DNA of 59,429 bases. It comes from an uncultured Saprospiraceae bacterium (GTDB lineage Bacteria; Bacteroidota; Bacteroidia; Chitinophagales; Saprospiraceae). Location of the stretch: positions 1 to 59,429 of the forward strand of contig CALFBG010000029.1 of NCBI GenBank assembly GCA_937951685.1, written 5' to 3'. The notes beneath the pieces are model-generated. The model made no database searches. It worked only from the letters and a program-made list of their open reading frames with translations, and was not told the DNA's origin. Position numbers and translations under genes: made by a program. Positions 1 to 8,714 of the stretch are shown one piece after another (within the stretch, counting starts at the first letter, position 1; every line of letters begins with the position of its first letter).

Positions 1-211
1 CATAAACAGCAATAAAAGCCGTTCCATCAAAACCTGTTCCTCCCGTGTTATCCCGGTAAACTTTCATGATAATAACATACCGTTGTGACCCCGGCACATC
101 TGGCGTATCGCCAATACAACGGTAAGTCATCACCCCACCGATGATGTGTCTGGCTTGCACGGAAAGGGTACAAAAACAGATTAGACAGAAAACAAAGCAG
201 AGATGTCTCAT
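1..211 (-). CDS. N-terminus of a secreted T9SS/gliding-type protein (partial)
   Basis: The reading frame opens with ATG at 211 and is still open at the window edge, giving 70 codons. Residues 1-20 form a signal peptide: a short Met-Arg-His start, a hydrophobic run rich in Cys, Phe and Leu, and an end at VQA. The mature start reads RHIIGGVMTYRCIGD and continues with YVIIMKVYRDN and GFDGTAF. That pattern opens many very large Bacteroidota secreted proteins that carry a C-terminal gliding-motility or T9SS sorting domain. The C-terminus is outside the window, so the sorting domain is inferred from the family. No promoter motif was recognised in the AT-rich upstream DNA. Confidence 0.7.
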   Translation of the reverse strand, partial: MRHLCFVFCLICFCTLSVQARHIIGGVMTYRCIGDTPDVPGSQRYVIIMKVYRDNTGGTGFDGTAFIAVY

Positions 212-684
212 AAGAAATAGGTTGGATCGTTTTTAATTGTCATAGCTATACAACGAAGAGCAAGCTAATAAAAGTAACATTGAAAATACGGCAGACCAGC
301 CGAAGTAAAAGCTAAGGCTTTGATTTTCTACGGATACCGTATCTTAAAACAGCTTAATTGATTAATGCTCCTCCTGAGAAATAGTTTACGCTAGGCTAGA
401 ACTATTTCATTTTATTTTAAAATGAATATCAGGTCTTTTCTTCTTATTTAGGAAAGTTTTTCTTTGATAAACGATTGTAAAACAACTCCTAAGATAATGA
501 ATTTTATCCTAGTTTACGAAAATAAATTCTTTAAAAGCCGTGTCCCCTACAGATTTAGGAATAGAAGCTTCGTTGTAAGCTCGTTTTAAAGTTTTCTAAT
601 TAGTAGATTTAGTTAACATTTAAGGAATTAATGGGAAATTACAAAAATTTAACACTATATATACCAAGCAACGACATAATATGA
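212..684. other. Gene-free AT-rich intergenic stretch
   Basis: This lies between the divergent starts of the partial secreted protein and the M48 protease. I see no supported coding region or RNA gene. There is a weak A/T-rich inverted repeat near 402-425 (ATTTCATTTTA facing TAAAATGAAT). It probably holds the minus-strand promoter and untranslated leaders. Confidence 0.5.
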
Positions 685-715
685 TTTGCTCAAAAGAAGC
701 GATGCGCTAAATTTG
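685..715 (+). promoter_or_regulatory. Bacteroidota-type promoter for the M48 protease gene
   Basis: TTTG at 685-688 and TAAATTTG at 708-715 are separated by 19 bases. This matches the Bacteroidota vegetative sigma consensus TTTG-N19-TAnnTTTG exactly. Transcription would start near 722, leaving a leader of about 55 nt before the ATG at 777. Confidence 0.6.
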
Positions 716-776
716 TGGATTACTGTCAAAAAACATACCTTTACCGCTTGAATAAAAAATAAATCATTAATAAGCT

Positions 777-2267
777 ATGATTATTAAAGAAATTCCTGTG
801 AAAATGTTTTTTACAGGAGTATTAAGAAATTCCTTTGTAGGAGTCTTTTTTTTGCTTGGTACTTTTAGCATTGCACAAGAGCGAGACTATACTCCGATGA
901 ACTATCAATCTACGGAGGAAAACTTGATTATTGAGCATTTACAGAAGAACTTAGCCCAAAGTTTAACGCGATTAGCTAATCATTCTCACCGAGAAGAAAT
1001 TATTCCAATTTACGAACAACGTACGAATACCCTCATCGAAAAAGTCAAGAATAACCATTTCATTTTTGATGTTCCAATTTATGATCAACTACAAGCTATT
1101 TTTAAGCAAATCCTTACGAGTAACCCTGAACTAAAAGAGAAGAAACCTTTCCTTTTTATCAGCAGAAATATCTGGCCCAATGCTTATTGTTTGGGGGAAG
1201 GAAGTATTGTAATTAATATCGGCTTACTTCGACATCTAGAAAATGAATCCCAAATTGCGTTTGTCCTTTGTCACGAACTAGCTCACTTGGAAGAAGACCA
1301 CGCTAATCTTTCCATCCATGAACACATTGAAGATTGGAATCAATTATTGGAAAGCGATCAATTCAAACGACTTAAAAAACAAAAATACAATCGCTCTGAG
1401 TCTTTCCAACGCTTAGTAAAAAATTTAAACTTTGATCATAAAAGACATAGCAGAACTCATGAGGCCGCCGCTGATGCGCTAGGCATGTCTTTCTTTCTCA
1501 ATACCAAATACGATCCGAAAGCAGCAATTAGTTGCTTAGAAATCTTAGACCACATTGATGAAGAAAAGCAGCCTGCTTCCATCGCATTGGAAGTCGTTTT
1601 TAATACCCCAAATTATCCATTCAAAAAAAAATGGACGAAGCCCAAAAAGCAAGGACTACGTGCGATGAAAAGAGATCAACCAGAAGAAGCCGTTTTGGAT
1701 TCTCTAAAAACGCACCCAGATTGCCAACGGAGAATTGAATTGCTTTACGAAAAATTTCCAACGATACAACAGGTAAAACAGGAGGATGAAAAGTCAATTT
1801 CAAATTACCGCAGCGATGCACCTCAATTTGATTTTGAAATCATTCAAGCTTGTTATGATTTCGATCAACTAGGCTTAAGTTTATACTACAGTTTAAAACT
1901 ACTTGAACAATATCCTGATCATGTCTACTTACGAGCAATGATTGGTAAAAGCCTCTATTCCATTTACCAAGCAAGCAAGGAACATCGGCTAGACGAGTAT
2001 TTACCCTTACCTTCGTCTCATCAGACGGTAGCGTATCGAAAGCTACTACGCTTTATCCATAACTTACGACTTGACGAGCTAAAAAAGATCAATTATCACT
2101 TTTTGGAAACCAGAAAAGAACAATTTGCAAAAGAAGAAGAATATCTTTTGGCTTTGATCTTAAGTAATTCTGCTATGGAAAATCAAGCAGCGACTAAACG
2201 TTATATCGAAGCGTATCAGACACAATTTCCTACGGGAAAATACACGCTCTTAATTTCACTTTTATAA
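777..2267 (+). CDS. M48-family zinc metalloprotease, exported
   Basis: The protein has 496 residues with an N-terminal hydrophobic export signal ending near AQERDY (about residue 35). The zinc site is HELAH (His166, Glu167, His170), followed by EEDHA. A downstream Glu in THEAAADALG (Glu229) fits the third ligand of the M48 (gluzincin) family. HPDCQRRIELL near residue 313 is the conserved tail of the peptidase domain. The last 150 residues look helical and TPR-like and may hold substrates or partners. M48 proteins of this kind (BepA-like) act in periplasmic quality control; that role here is inference. The gene follows a consensus promoter, and the next gene starts 28 nt after its stop, so the two are probably co-transcribed. 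Confidence 0.8.
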   Translation: MIIKEIPVKMFFTGVLRNSFVGVFFLLGTFSIAQERDYTPMNYQSTEENLIIEHLQKNLAQSLTRLANHSHREEIIPIYEQRTNTLIEKVKNNHFIFDVPIYDQLQAIFKQILTSNPELKEKKPFLFISRNIWPNAYCLGEGSIVINIGLLRHLENESQIAFVLCHELAHLEEDHANLSIHEHIEDWNQLLESDQFKRLKKQKYNRSESFQRLVKNLNFDHKRHSRTHEAAADALGMSFFLNTKYDPKAAISCLEILDHIDEEKQPASIALEVVFNTPNYPFKKKWTKPKKQGLRAMKRDQPEEAVLDSLKTHPDCQRRIELLYEKFPTIQQVKQEDEKSISNYRSDAPQFDFEIIQACYDFDQLGLSLYYSLKLLEQYPDHVYLRAMIGKSLYSIYQASKEHRLDEYLPLPSSHQTVAYRKLLRFIHNLRLDELKKINYHFLETRKEQFAKEEEYLLALILSNSAMENQAATKRYIEAYQTQFPTGKYTLLISLL

Positions 2268-2295
2268 AAATTAATAAACCATTTAATATTACAAA

Positions 2296-3852
2296 ATGAA
2301 TTTTTCAAAAATTATTTTATTTACGATTTCCTTGTTTTTATTTGCAGGAGGAATCACAGCACAAAACAAGACCAAATCGCTCGAAGGAATCAACTCTATT
2401 TTATTAAAAAATATGGGAGCCATTAAAGATAATGAAGAAGTTGTAGGATACTACTTTTTCTATGAAGTTGATAAAATTGATCGTAAGACAAGGGCTTATC
2501 GTTTAAAGATTGTAGATAATAACTTGGAAGAGATTTCCAGCAAAAAGATAAAAAGTGGAAAGTATACCTCTTTGATCGATGCAAGGTTTAATGGAAAGCA
2601 TATCATGCTAAAATTCTACGAAGGAAAGGAAAAAAAGTATAGTTTTAAAACCTACGCGATGGACGGCAAAATGGGAAAGGGTGCCTCTAGAAAATTAGGC
2701 AAAAAAACTTATAACCCTCCCCTTTATATGCAATCGAAAAGAGGAGAAAATCACAGTGATGCACTTTTTCCCATTCCGGGGAAAGGGTTTGTAAATTATG
2801 CTAGCATCAAAAATAAAAAGCGAGGATACATTATTGATTTTATCGGACAAGATAATCAGTGGAAATACAAATCTTCTAAAACTTCAAAGTTGTTAGAGTT
2901 TACTCAATTCATTGCAGCCGACGAAAACATCTTACTTTCTAATTTAATTAAATTTAAAAATGGGTGGGGAAAAGATGGAACTAATTCAATCCTAGCCATT
3001 GACATCAATACAGGAGAAAAAGTTTTTGAGAAGGTGCTACATGAAACAAAACCCGTTTCTATCTTGAACGGATTTATTGATCAAAAAAATGATGAAATTG
3101 TAATCTTTGGTATTTACTACAAAGAAAAAGCAAAAGTTCACAAAGCAAAAAGTCTAGGTATTTATATTGGTTCCTTTGACTTAAAAGGAAATAAAAAGCA
3201 AGATAAATTTCTTTCTTGGGAAAAAGGAGCAAAAAATTTCCTGCAAATTGATAAAAAAGGTAAAATGAAAAGAGGTCGATACCTTGCTTTTCACGATATC
3301 GTACGAGCAAGTGATGGAAAAATTATAGTCTTGGGCGAACAATTTAGAAAGCAGGTTGATGGCGGTGCTATTTTAGCGGGTGCACTGGGAGCTAGATCTA
3401 GAACTGGTGGACTAAATATGAGTAAACTCATGATCGAAAACTTTGTGGTTTTCCAACTTAACAGTGCCTTAGAAGTAGAAAATCTAAAGGTTTTTGAAAA
3501 AGAAAAATCATCAGCTAAAACCTTTGGAATGGGATGGGAAAGTCCTCAACTAATGGCTTACCTCGCCAAAGCTCAAGGCGCTTTTGACTATGCGTTTACT
3601 CAAAAAAATGAAGATCGATCCGCAATCAGTTTTGGCTATATTGATTGGGAAAAAAGAAAAGGTGAAAAAGATGGATATACCTTCGGCGCAATCAATTACG
3701 TAGATGGTGAATTTACAAAAGATAAACTTCCGTTGAGTGGAAAGGCAACTTCCATTCGTATTCTTCCTGGTCCTATTGGATATGTATTAGTCGCTGAATA
3801 TTATAAAAAAGATAAAAAGATGGATTTGCGTTTGGAAAAAATTAATTTATAA
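2296..3852 (+). CDS. Exported protein of unknown function
   Basis: I do not recognise this 518-residue protein. It has a signal peptide (MNFSKIILF..., ending near GITAQ, residue 22). The mature part is very Lys-rich and strongly predicted to be beta-structured, with repeated short blocks such as DGKIIVLGEQ and DDEIVIFG-like strands that suggest a beta-propeller fold. A Gly/Ala-rich segment lies near residues 355-375. There is no lipobox and no T9SS C-terminal domain. It lies 28 nt downstream of the M48 protease, before a strong terminator, so the pair probably forms one transcription unit. Its role is unknown. Confidence 0.6.
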   Translation: MNFSKIILFTISLFLFAGGITAQNKTKSLEGINSILLKNMGAIKDNEEVVGYYFFYEVDKIDRKTRAYRLKIVDNNLEEISSKKIKSGKYTSLIDARFNGKHIMLKFYEGKEKKYSFKTYAMDGKMGKGASRKLGKKTYNPPLYMQSKRGENHSDALFPIPGKGFVNYASIKNKKRGYIIDFIGQDNQWKYKSSKTSKLLEFTQFIAADENILLSNLIKFKNGWGKDGTNSILAIDINTGEKVFEKVLHETKPVSILNGFIDQKNDEIVIFGIYYKEKAKVHKAKSLGIYIGSFDLKGNKKQDKFLSWEKGAKNFLQIDKKGKMKRGRYLAFHDIVRASDGKIIVLGEQFRKQVDGGAILAGALGARSRTGGLNMSKLMIENFVVFQLNSALEVENLKVFEKEKSSAKTFGMGWESPQLMAYLAKAQGAFDYAFTQKNEDRSAISFGYIDWEKRKGEKDGYTFGAINYVDGEFTKDKLPLSGKATSIRILPGPIGYVLVAEYYKKDKKMDLRLEKINL

Positions 3853-3875
3853 AATCCTCTACTCAATTCTTATTA

Positions 3876-3913
3876 AAAAAACCAAGACTCCCATCACTAA
3901 GTCTTGGTTTTTT
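3876..3913 (+). terminator. Rho-independent terminator
   Basis: A perfect 14-bp stem (AAAAAACCAAGACT at 3876-3889, AGTCTTGGTTTTTT at 3900-3913) with a 10-nt loop ends in a T-run. It terminates the M48 / unknown-protein transcript 24 nt after the stop. The A-tract on the other side could let it work on the minus strand too. Confidence 0.85.
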
Positions 3914-3915
3914 CA

Positions 3916-3937
3916 TTGAAGTTGTTTTAAAATAGAT
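3916..3937. repeat. Solo end of MITE-like family A
   Basis: TTGAAGTTGTTTTAAAATAG, continuing AT, is identical over 22 nt to the inverted right end of the element at 58199-58362. No partner end is visible nearby, so this looks like a remnant or a solo terminus just after the terminator. Confidence 0.5.
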
Positions 3938-4232
3938 TACCGTATAATAGTATTGGTAAGTAAATTTTCAATAAGAAGGGAGAAGAATAAATCGTAATCA
4001 GCAGGAAGAAAGGCATCTTGATGTGAAAAGAGATAAAATTGAAAACTTGGAGTTGTTTTGCGAATCGGCAAAATAGCTCCAAGTCTTCCCAAGTGTGCAG
4101 GTCACAGCAAATGTTAAGTCTGTTCTTCCTATTTCCAAAAATAAGTCCTAAGCCTTCTTCTTAATAGCGTTTATTTTTTTAGGAAATGGCATTGTAGATT
4201 TAGCTTTTCCGAATCCTACACAAGTGCTTATT
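3938..4232. other. Intergenic region with a hairpin
   Basis: There is no gene. At 4046-4083 CTTGGAG pairs with CTCCAAG, and inside it TTTTGC pairs with GCAAAA around a short loop, giving a two-part stem-loop. It lacks a T-run, so it is not an obvious terminator. It may belong to the leftover family A element or to an unannotated RNA. Confidence 0.35.
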
Positions 4233-4922
4233 CTATAAGCGAATCGCCAAAACCAAAAAATTAGGCGCGTAAAAGTTAGTCCCAAAATCATTGAAGCTAG
4301 AAGAAAAGTCATCTGGTTTAAAAGGATTTCCCTTTACGACACGGTATTCATTTTCTTCCTTGGTAATTCTTCCAAAAATCGCAAAGCTCGCTTCCGTTTG
4401 TAGACTAATTCGATTATTAATCACATAAGAGAATCCAACTAGTGGAGCAATCCCAACGGTATTGGTTTTGACTTTCAAAATGTTTATGATTCCATTATTG
4501 TTATAAGAATCATTTCGTCTGGTGAGAATATCATGTCTCAAATCAGCGCCGTAGTAAACTTCCCAATGTTTCGAGATTTTAGAACTCTTTTCTATCCCAA
4601 GACGGTATCTGAAATCATAGTTACTATTCCTGAGTTTCTCAGATTCTAAGCCAACAATATCTCGATTCCGTACTAGACTACGTCCTCCAATTCCAAAGCG
4701 AAAACGGGAATTAGTAAAGTGCCGTTTGTAAGTGACCTGATATTGAGCATCATAAGTATTCGAATTCGTATTATTAAAGTCGAGCAGTAATTTGGTCAAG
4801 CCAACAATATCAACACCAATTTCATTTTTATGTAAATTGGTCTCCGTGTTTGCATCTTGTGCTTGCATAAAAAAAGGTAATCCTAGGAAAAGAAGTACAA
4901 TCGCATTCTTAAAAATTTTCAT
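4233..4922 (-). CDS. Putative outer-membrane beta-barrel protein, unknown function
   Basis: The 229-residue protein has a clear signal peptide (MKIFKNAIVLLFLGLPF..., cleavage near AQA, residue 21). The rest alternates polar and hydrophobic residues, with aromatic girdle-like strands and short turns such as RNSNYDFRYRLGIEK and HWEVYYGADLRHD, and ends in a short hydrophobic strand (FLVLAIRL). This is typical of small Bacteroidota outer-membrane barrels. I recognise no family motif. It stands alone between a gene-free region and a MITE-like element. Confidence 0.55.
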   Translation of the reverse strand: MKIFKNAIVLLFLGLPFFMQAQDANTETNLHKNEIGVDIVGLTKLLLDFNNTNSNTYDAQYQVTYKRHFTNSRFRFGIGGRSLVRNRDIVGLESEKLRNSNYDFRYRLGIEKSSKISKHWEVYYGADLRHDILTRRNDSYNNNGIINILKVKTNTVGIAPLVGFSYVINNRISLQTEASFAIFGRITKEENEYRVVKGNPFKPDDFSSSFNDFGTNFYAPNFLVLAIRL

Positions 4923-4942
4923 AACATTTTTGTTTTTAAAGA

Positions 4943-5107
4943 TTAAGTAGGTTTACCAAATAAATTGCTGATTTTGACGGAAGGAAATTTTGCTTCAATC
5001 GAGGCGAAAAACGCAGGGAACCTAGTGGTTTTCAAGGCTTTTTAACGAAGCGTGAAATAAAATTTACTCGTCATAAATTAGTGAATTTATTAGGTAAACC
5101 TACTTAA
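4943..5107. mobile_element. MITE-like inverted-repeat element (family B)
   Basis: The 165-bp segment is bounded by 24-nt inverted repeats with one mismatch: TTAAGTAGGTTTACC plus AATAAATT at 4943-4966, and the reverse complement at 5084-5107. Both outer ends are TTAA, which could be a target duplication or part of the repeat. The interior has no coding capacity. The right arm contains the stop codon of nupC (5104-5106). It may be a non-autonomous transposon-like element; no transposase is in the window. Confidence 0.6.
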
Positions 5108-6480
5108 ATCAAAATCCCTGCAATAATTGCGGTTAAAAAGCAAGCGATTGTTCCACCGATCAAAGCCTTAATGCCCATTTCGGTGAGGGTTTTACGTTGA
5201 TTTGGTGCGATGGCTCCGATGCCACCGATTTGAATTCCAATAGAAGAGAAGTTGGAGAAACCGCACAAGGCGTACGTCGCAATGATAATTGACTTTTTAC
5301 TTAAATTGACCCCTTCCTGATTTTTTAAAATACCAAGATCAATGTAGGCTACAAATTCGTTGATAACTGTTTTTTTACCCAATAATTGACCGATGTAGGT
5401 AATATCTTGGGAAGGTACGCCGAGCAGCCAAGCGATGGGGGCAAAGAGATTTCCAAGGATAAACTCTAGGTTTAAACCTTCGTAACGCGTATTCGCTTGA
5501 ATGACTTCATTTAAACTAATGGCATCTCCCAAGGTGAATAAAAAGAAATTGACCATGGCAACCAAAGCGATAAAAACGATGAGCATTGCACCGACATTAA
5601 CGGCCAGCTTAAGGCCATCGACGGTACCCAATGAAATGGCGTCTAGTATATTAGAGCCTAACTTTTCTCTAGGAATTTCTAAGTTCGTATTAATTTTTTC
5701 TGGTTCTGCTTCGGGGACAAGAATCTTAGCCGTAACAATTGCAGCAGGAGCGGAGATGATCGAGGCGGTCAGTAAGTGCGTTGCAAATTCTAGCTGTGCG
5801 GCGGGATCAGAGCCTCCTAAAAAGCCAACAAAAGCGGCAAAAACACCTCCTGCGATAGTTGCCATTCCGCCCGTCATGAGACACATAATCTCGGAGCGCG
5901 TCATATTTTCTAGATAGGGCTTAATAACTAAAGGCGCTTCCGTTTGACCGATAAAAACATTGGCGGCGGCGGCGGTACTTTCTGCACCGGAAAGCCGCAT
6001 GACTTTACTCATGACCCAAGCAAAACCGTAGATGATTCGTTGTAAAATGCCGAGGTAATAGAGTAGGGCGGATAAGGCCGCAAAAAATAGGATAGTTGGT
6101 AAAACTTTGAAGGCAAATACGTAGCCGATCATGAAGTTAGACTTTTGTTCGGCGGCGGGTTTGCTAAAATCGACGGCGACAATCTCGGCTTGATCTGGCC
6201 AACTACCGAGTACAAAGCTAGCACCGGCTTCGGTAAACTCAAGAACTAAAACAAAGAAATTGGCAATGTATTCGAAGACCATTCGCACGGGAGGAACTTC
6301 TAAAATGGCGATGGCTAATATGATTTGAAGGGCTAAACCTTTGGCCACCAAGGGCCAATCAATTTTTTTACGATTACTGCTGAACAGATAACAAATTCCG
6401 ATCATCACAACAATCCCTAATGCTCCCCTCATCAGATTGATAAAAAACTCCATAGTAGTTACTTGTTTTTTTGCGCCCAT
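5104..6480 (-). CDS. nupC: Concentrative nucleoside transporter (CNT / NupC family)
   Basis: This 458-residue inner-membrane protein imports nucleosides with a cation (H+ or Na+). It has many hydrophobic helices and the CNT signature around NVFIGQTEAPLVIKPYL near residue 175, plus the later FSSIGIQIGGIGAIAPNQR motif near residue 415. Length is slightly above the usual 400-430. The first ATG is at 6480; an internal ATG at 6453 (MEFFINLMRG) may be the real start, because it begins directly before the first membrane helix. The gene is divergent from uridine kinase, which fits import and then phosphorylation of nucleosides. The stop codon lies inside the inverted repeat of a MITE-like element. 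Confidence 0.88.
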   Translation of the reverse strand: MGAKKQVTTMEFFINLMRGALGIVVMIGICYLFSSNRKKIDWPLVAKGLALQIILAIAILEVPPVRMVFEYIANFFVLVLEFTEAGASFVLGSWPDQAEIVAVDFSKPAAEQKSNFMIGYVFAFKVLPTILFFAALSALLYYLGILQRIIYGFAWVMSKVMRLSGAESTAAAANVFIGQTEAPLVIKPYLENMTRSEIMCLMTGGMATIAGGVFAAFVGFLGGSDPAAQLEFATHLLTASIISAPAAIVTAKILVPEAEPEKINTNLEIPREKLGSNILDAISLGTVDGLKLAVNVGAMLIVFIALVAMVNFFLFTLGDAISLNEVIQANTRYEGLNLEFILGNLFAPIAWLLGVPSQDITYIGQLLGKKTVINEFVAYIDLGILKNQEGVNLSKKSIIIATYALCGFSNFSSIGIQIGGIGAIAPNQRKTLTEMGIKALIGGTIACFLTAIIAGILI

Positions 6481-6481
6481 T

Positions 6482-6500
6482 TGAATCCTAGGAGGATTCA
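6482..6500. promoter_or_regulatory. Palindrome at the nupC 5' end
   Basis: TGAATCCT and AGGATTCA form perfect 8-nt arms around AGG, directly before the upstream ATG of nupC. It could be a regulator site or an mRNA hairpin controlling nupC translation. No regulator gene is nearby, so function is speculative. Confidence 0.3.
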
Positions 6501-6745
6501 GTGACGGAACTCCTCTCGCCAGTGCGCAGCTTTTTCGTTATGGATAAGGTGGATGATTTTTCGGGAGACCGTTTGCAATTGTTTCAAACAACCTTGTGCT
6601 CCGTCGGTAAAATCGCTTTGATTCCTCGCTTATCCTCTCCAAATGTAGTCAATTGATTTGATAATTTTGGAATAGCTTTCTACTTTTCCTGCTGAGAATT
6701 CTACCGAATTAATTAAATTTGACCTCTGTTTATAAACTAAGGAAC

Positions 6746-7369
6746 ATGAATAAACCATTTATTGTAGGAATTACGGGCGGGAGCGGCTCTGGGAAAACTA
6801 GCTTTATTCGATCATTAAGGGAGGTATTTTCGAACTTGGAGATGTGTTTGGTCTCGCAGGATGATTATTACTTGCCCTTGGAAAAGCAATTGGTCGATGA
6901 AAAAGGAGTTGCTAATTTTGATCGATTAGAATCAATCGAACTAGATGAATTATATGGTGATATCCTGAAATTGATAGCAGGTCAAACGGTAACTAGAAAA
7001 GAATATACTTTTAATAACCAAGCAGCGGATGCTAAGACTTTAGTCTTTAAGCCTGCACCGATTATTTTGGTAGAAGGTTTATTCGTATTGCACCACAAAG
7101 ACTTACGCGATTTGATGGATTTAAAAGTATTTATCCATGCACGTACGGATTTAAAAGTGATTCGTCGCATCAAAAGAGATCGCATTGATCGTAATTATCC
7201 GCTGGAAGATGTGATGTATCGTTATGCGGCACACGTAACCCCAGCTTTCGATAAGTATATTAAGCCTTACCGGGAAGTGGCAGATATTACCGTTAATAAT
7301 AACGAAAATTTTGAAAAGGGCTTAGAAATTGTAGTTGCCTATTTAAAGCATAAGCTAACGAGTCTTTAG
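6746..7369 (+). CDS. udk: Uridine kinase
   Basis: Uridine kinase phosphorylates uridine and cytidine to UMP and CMP in pyrimidine salvage. The protein from ATG 6746 has 207 residues, the usual Udk length; a longer TTG-started frame from 6719 is less likely because the ATG has a purine-rich AAGGAA just upstream. The P-loop GGSGSGKTS sits at residues 10-18, QDDYYLP follows near residue 39, and the ILVEGLFVLHH segment is the Walker-B-like part. RIKRDRIDR is the lid region. It is divergent from nupC, which would bring in its substrate. Confidence 0.9.
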   Translation: MNKPFIVGITGGSGSGKTSFIRSLREVFSNLEMCLVSQDDYYLPLEKQLVDEKGVANFDRLESIELDELYGDILKLIAGQTVTRKEYTFNNQAADAKTLVFKPAPIILVEGLFVLHHKDLRDLMDLKVFIHARTDLKVIRRIKRDRIDRNYPLEDVMYRYAAHVTPAFDKYIKPYREVADITVNNNENFEKGLEIVVAYLKHKLTSL

Positions 7370-7372
7370 GTA

Positions 7373-7504
7373 GAAATTATTTAAAAACTCCAATGCAGCG
7401 CTTCAACTTGCCTGCTGGCAAAGGCGGATTTAAACAAAAACGGCTGCTTACTTGTGTGAAGGCAAAGCCTTTCTCAACTGCCTTTAGAATTATTAAATAA
7501 TTTC
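7373..7504. mobile_element. MITE-like inverted-repeat element (family C)
   Basis: GAAATTATTTAA at 7373-7384 is perfectly inverted at 7493-7504, bounding 132 bp. Inside are two small hairpins, TTGCC-tgct-GGCAA and AAGGC-aaa-GCCTT. It begins 4 nt after the udk stop. There is no coding capacity. It may be a palindromic non-autonomous element or a structured 3' end of the udk transcript. Confidence 0.45.
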
Positions 7505-7590
7505 CAACTTTTCAAGGAAGCTTGCGCTCTTTCTATGTTGAAAAACCATTCAGACAAGGAAGATTTTTAATCTATTTATTTTATATAATT

Positions 7591-8367
7591 ATGTATCCTT
7601 TTTCTATAAAGCAGCTACGATGTTTGCTTTGTTTGTTATGCTTAAGTGGAGCACAATGGACATTCGCACAAATTGTAAATATTGAAGACCAACGCAAGCT
7701 TGATCCGCAGGATACTATCGCTTGGTTTGGCCAGGTAGGTTTGCAATATAGTATCGTCCAAAATGGGGATCAAGTGAGTCAGACGAAATTTAATGCTCGT
7801 TTTGATCGAGTGTACAACCGACACTTAGTTTTTTCGATTACGAATTATAATTTGGTGAATATTGGAAGTGAAAAATTCATCAACGATGGTTTCCAGCATT
7901 TGAGATATAACTATCAAATGAGCAAGCGTTGGACCTACGAAGCGTTTGCCCAAGCGCAATACAACGAGCGGCTAAATTTGAGACTGAGAACTTTGCTCGG
8001 TACAGGACCTCGCTACGCTTGGCTAACCAAAGAAAATTACGAGGGCTTTTTGGGCATTTTGTATATGTATGAATACAGCGATGAATCAGCGCCCGACCGA
8101 GAATTTCACGATCATCGGATGAGTAGTTATTTGTCTTTCGAATTGCACCCGAAACCTTATCTCACCATTGCGAGTACCAACTATTTTCAACCTTTGCTAA
8201 CCGATTTTGGGGACTTTCGGGTTGCTAGTCAAACACGGGTCAACTTTAACATTACTGCAAAGTTGTTTTTCACCACAACTTTTAATTTTACCTACGATAC
8301 AGCAGTCCCCGAAGGCGTTGTGAATACTATTTATAGCTTGACGAACGGGATCCGTTTTATGTTTTAA
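7591..8367 (+). CDS. DUF481-family outer-membrane protein
   Basis: The chosen ATG at 7591 gives 258 residues beginning MYPFSIKQLRCLLCLLCLSG, a signal peptide ending at TFAQ; an upstream TTG-started frame adds only an unlikely tail. The mature part shows the DUF481 pattern: QTKFNARFDRVYNRHLVFSI, FQHLRYNYQMSKRWTYEAF, then LGTGPRYAW. Members are predicted beta-barrels related to the salt-induced outer-membrane protein YdiY. The final residues (NGIRFMF) end in phenylalanine, as many outer-membrane barrels do. It runs into the convergent small gene with only 2 nt between stops. Confidence 0.75.
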   Translation: MYPFSIKQLRCLLCLLCLSGAQWTFAQIVNIEDQRKLDPQDTIAWFGQVGLQYSIVQNGDQVSQTKFNARFDRVYNRHLVFSITNYNLVNIGSEKFINDGFQHLRYNYQMSKRWTYEAFAQAQYNERLNLRLRTLLGTGPRYAWLTKENYEGFLGILYMYEYSDESAPDREFHDHRMSSYLSFELHPKPYLTIASTNYFQPLLTDFGDFRVASQTRVNFNITAKLFFTTTFNFTYDTAVPEGVVNTIYSLTNGIRFMF

Positions 8368-8369
8368 GT

Positions 8370-8651
8370 CTAAATAATTTCATCAAATTCCTCTTCCTCC
8401 TGCGTACTCAAAAATCGACCAAGACCTTCTGACTTGATGCGGTGCAATTGCTGAAACTGCTCAAGTACCTGTGTTTGAAATTGATCATCAATCAAGTTTT
8501 GAAGTGCTGCTAATCCCTGTAATTCCTCGCTTTGGCGAAACTTATACGTTTGCTCATAGAGACTCGTTTCAAATTTTACCGAATACTTATTGTCCATCTG
8601 AAAAACGGTAATTTTCATGGAAGGATGTTCAAGGTGACCGATGATGCGCAT
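8370..8651 (-). CDS. Small cytosolic protein, unknown function
   Basis: This 93-residue protein has no signal peptide. Its central part reads MKITVFQMDNKYSVKFE and SLYEQTYKFRQSE, which suggests a small alpha/beta fold, and its C-terminus is acidic (QEEEEFDEII). I do not recognise the family. An internal Met at residue 12 is an alternative start. It lies 63 nt downstream of the DUF2520 gene and may be the last gene of the ccmE-ccmF run. Coding is supported by the amino-acid pattern and by its fit between neighbours. Confidence 0.6.
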   Translation of the reverse strand: MRIIGHLEHPSMKITVFQMDNKYSVKFETSLYEQTYKFRQSEELQGLAALQNLIDDQFQTQVLEQFQQLHRIKSEGLGRFLSTQEEEEFDEII

Positions 8652-8690
8652 GATTTTTTATTTTATAAATGATTAGTGGATGTGAATAGT

Positions 8691-8707
8691 GTATTGGTAC
8701 TTAAGTA
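8691..8707. repeat. Dispersed 17-bp repeat, copy 1
   Basis: GTATTGGTACTTAAGTA here recurs in inverted orientation at 16675-16691. Both are intergenic and both contain CTTAAG. They may be ends of the same dispersed repeat family. Confidence 0.4.
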
Positions 8708-8714
8708 TAATTTT

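Noticed and set aside
5501-5917. A 138-residue plus-strand frame
   Set aside because: It is antisense to nupC, whose membrane helices and CNT signature are clear.
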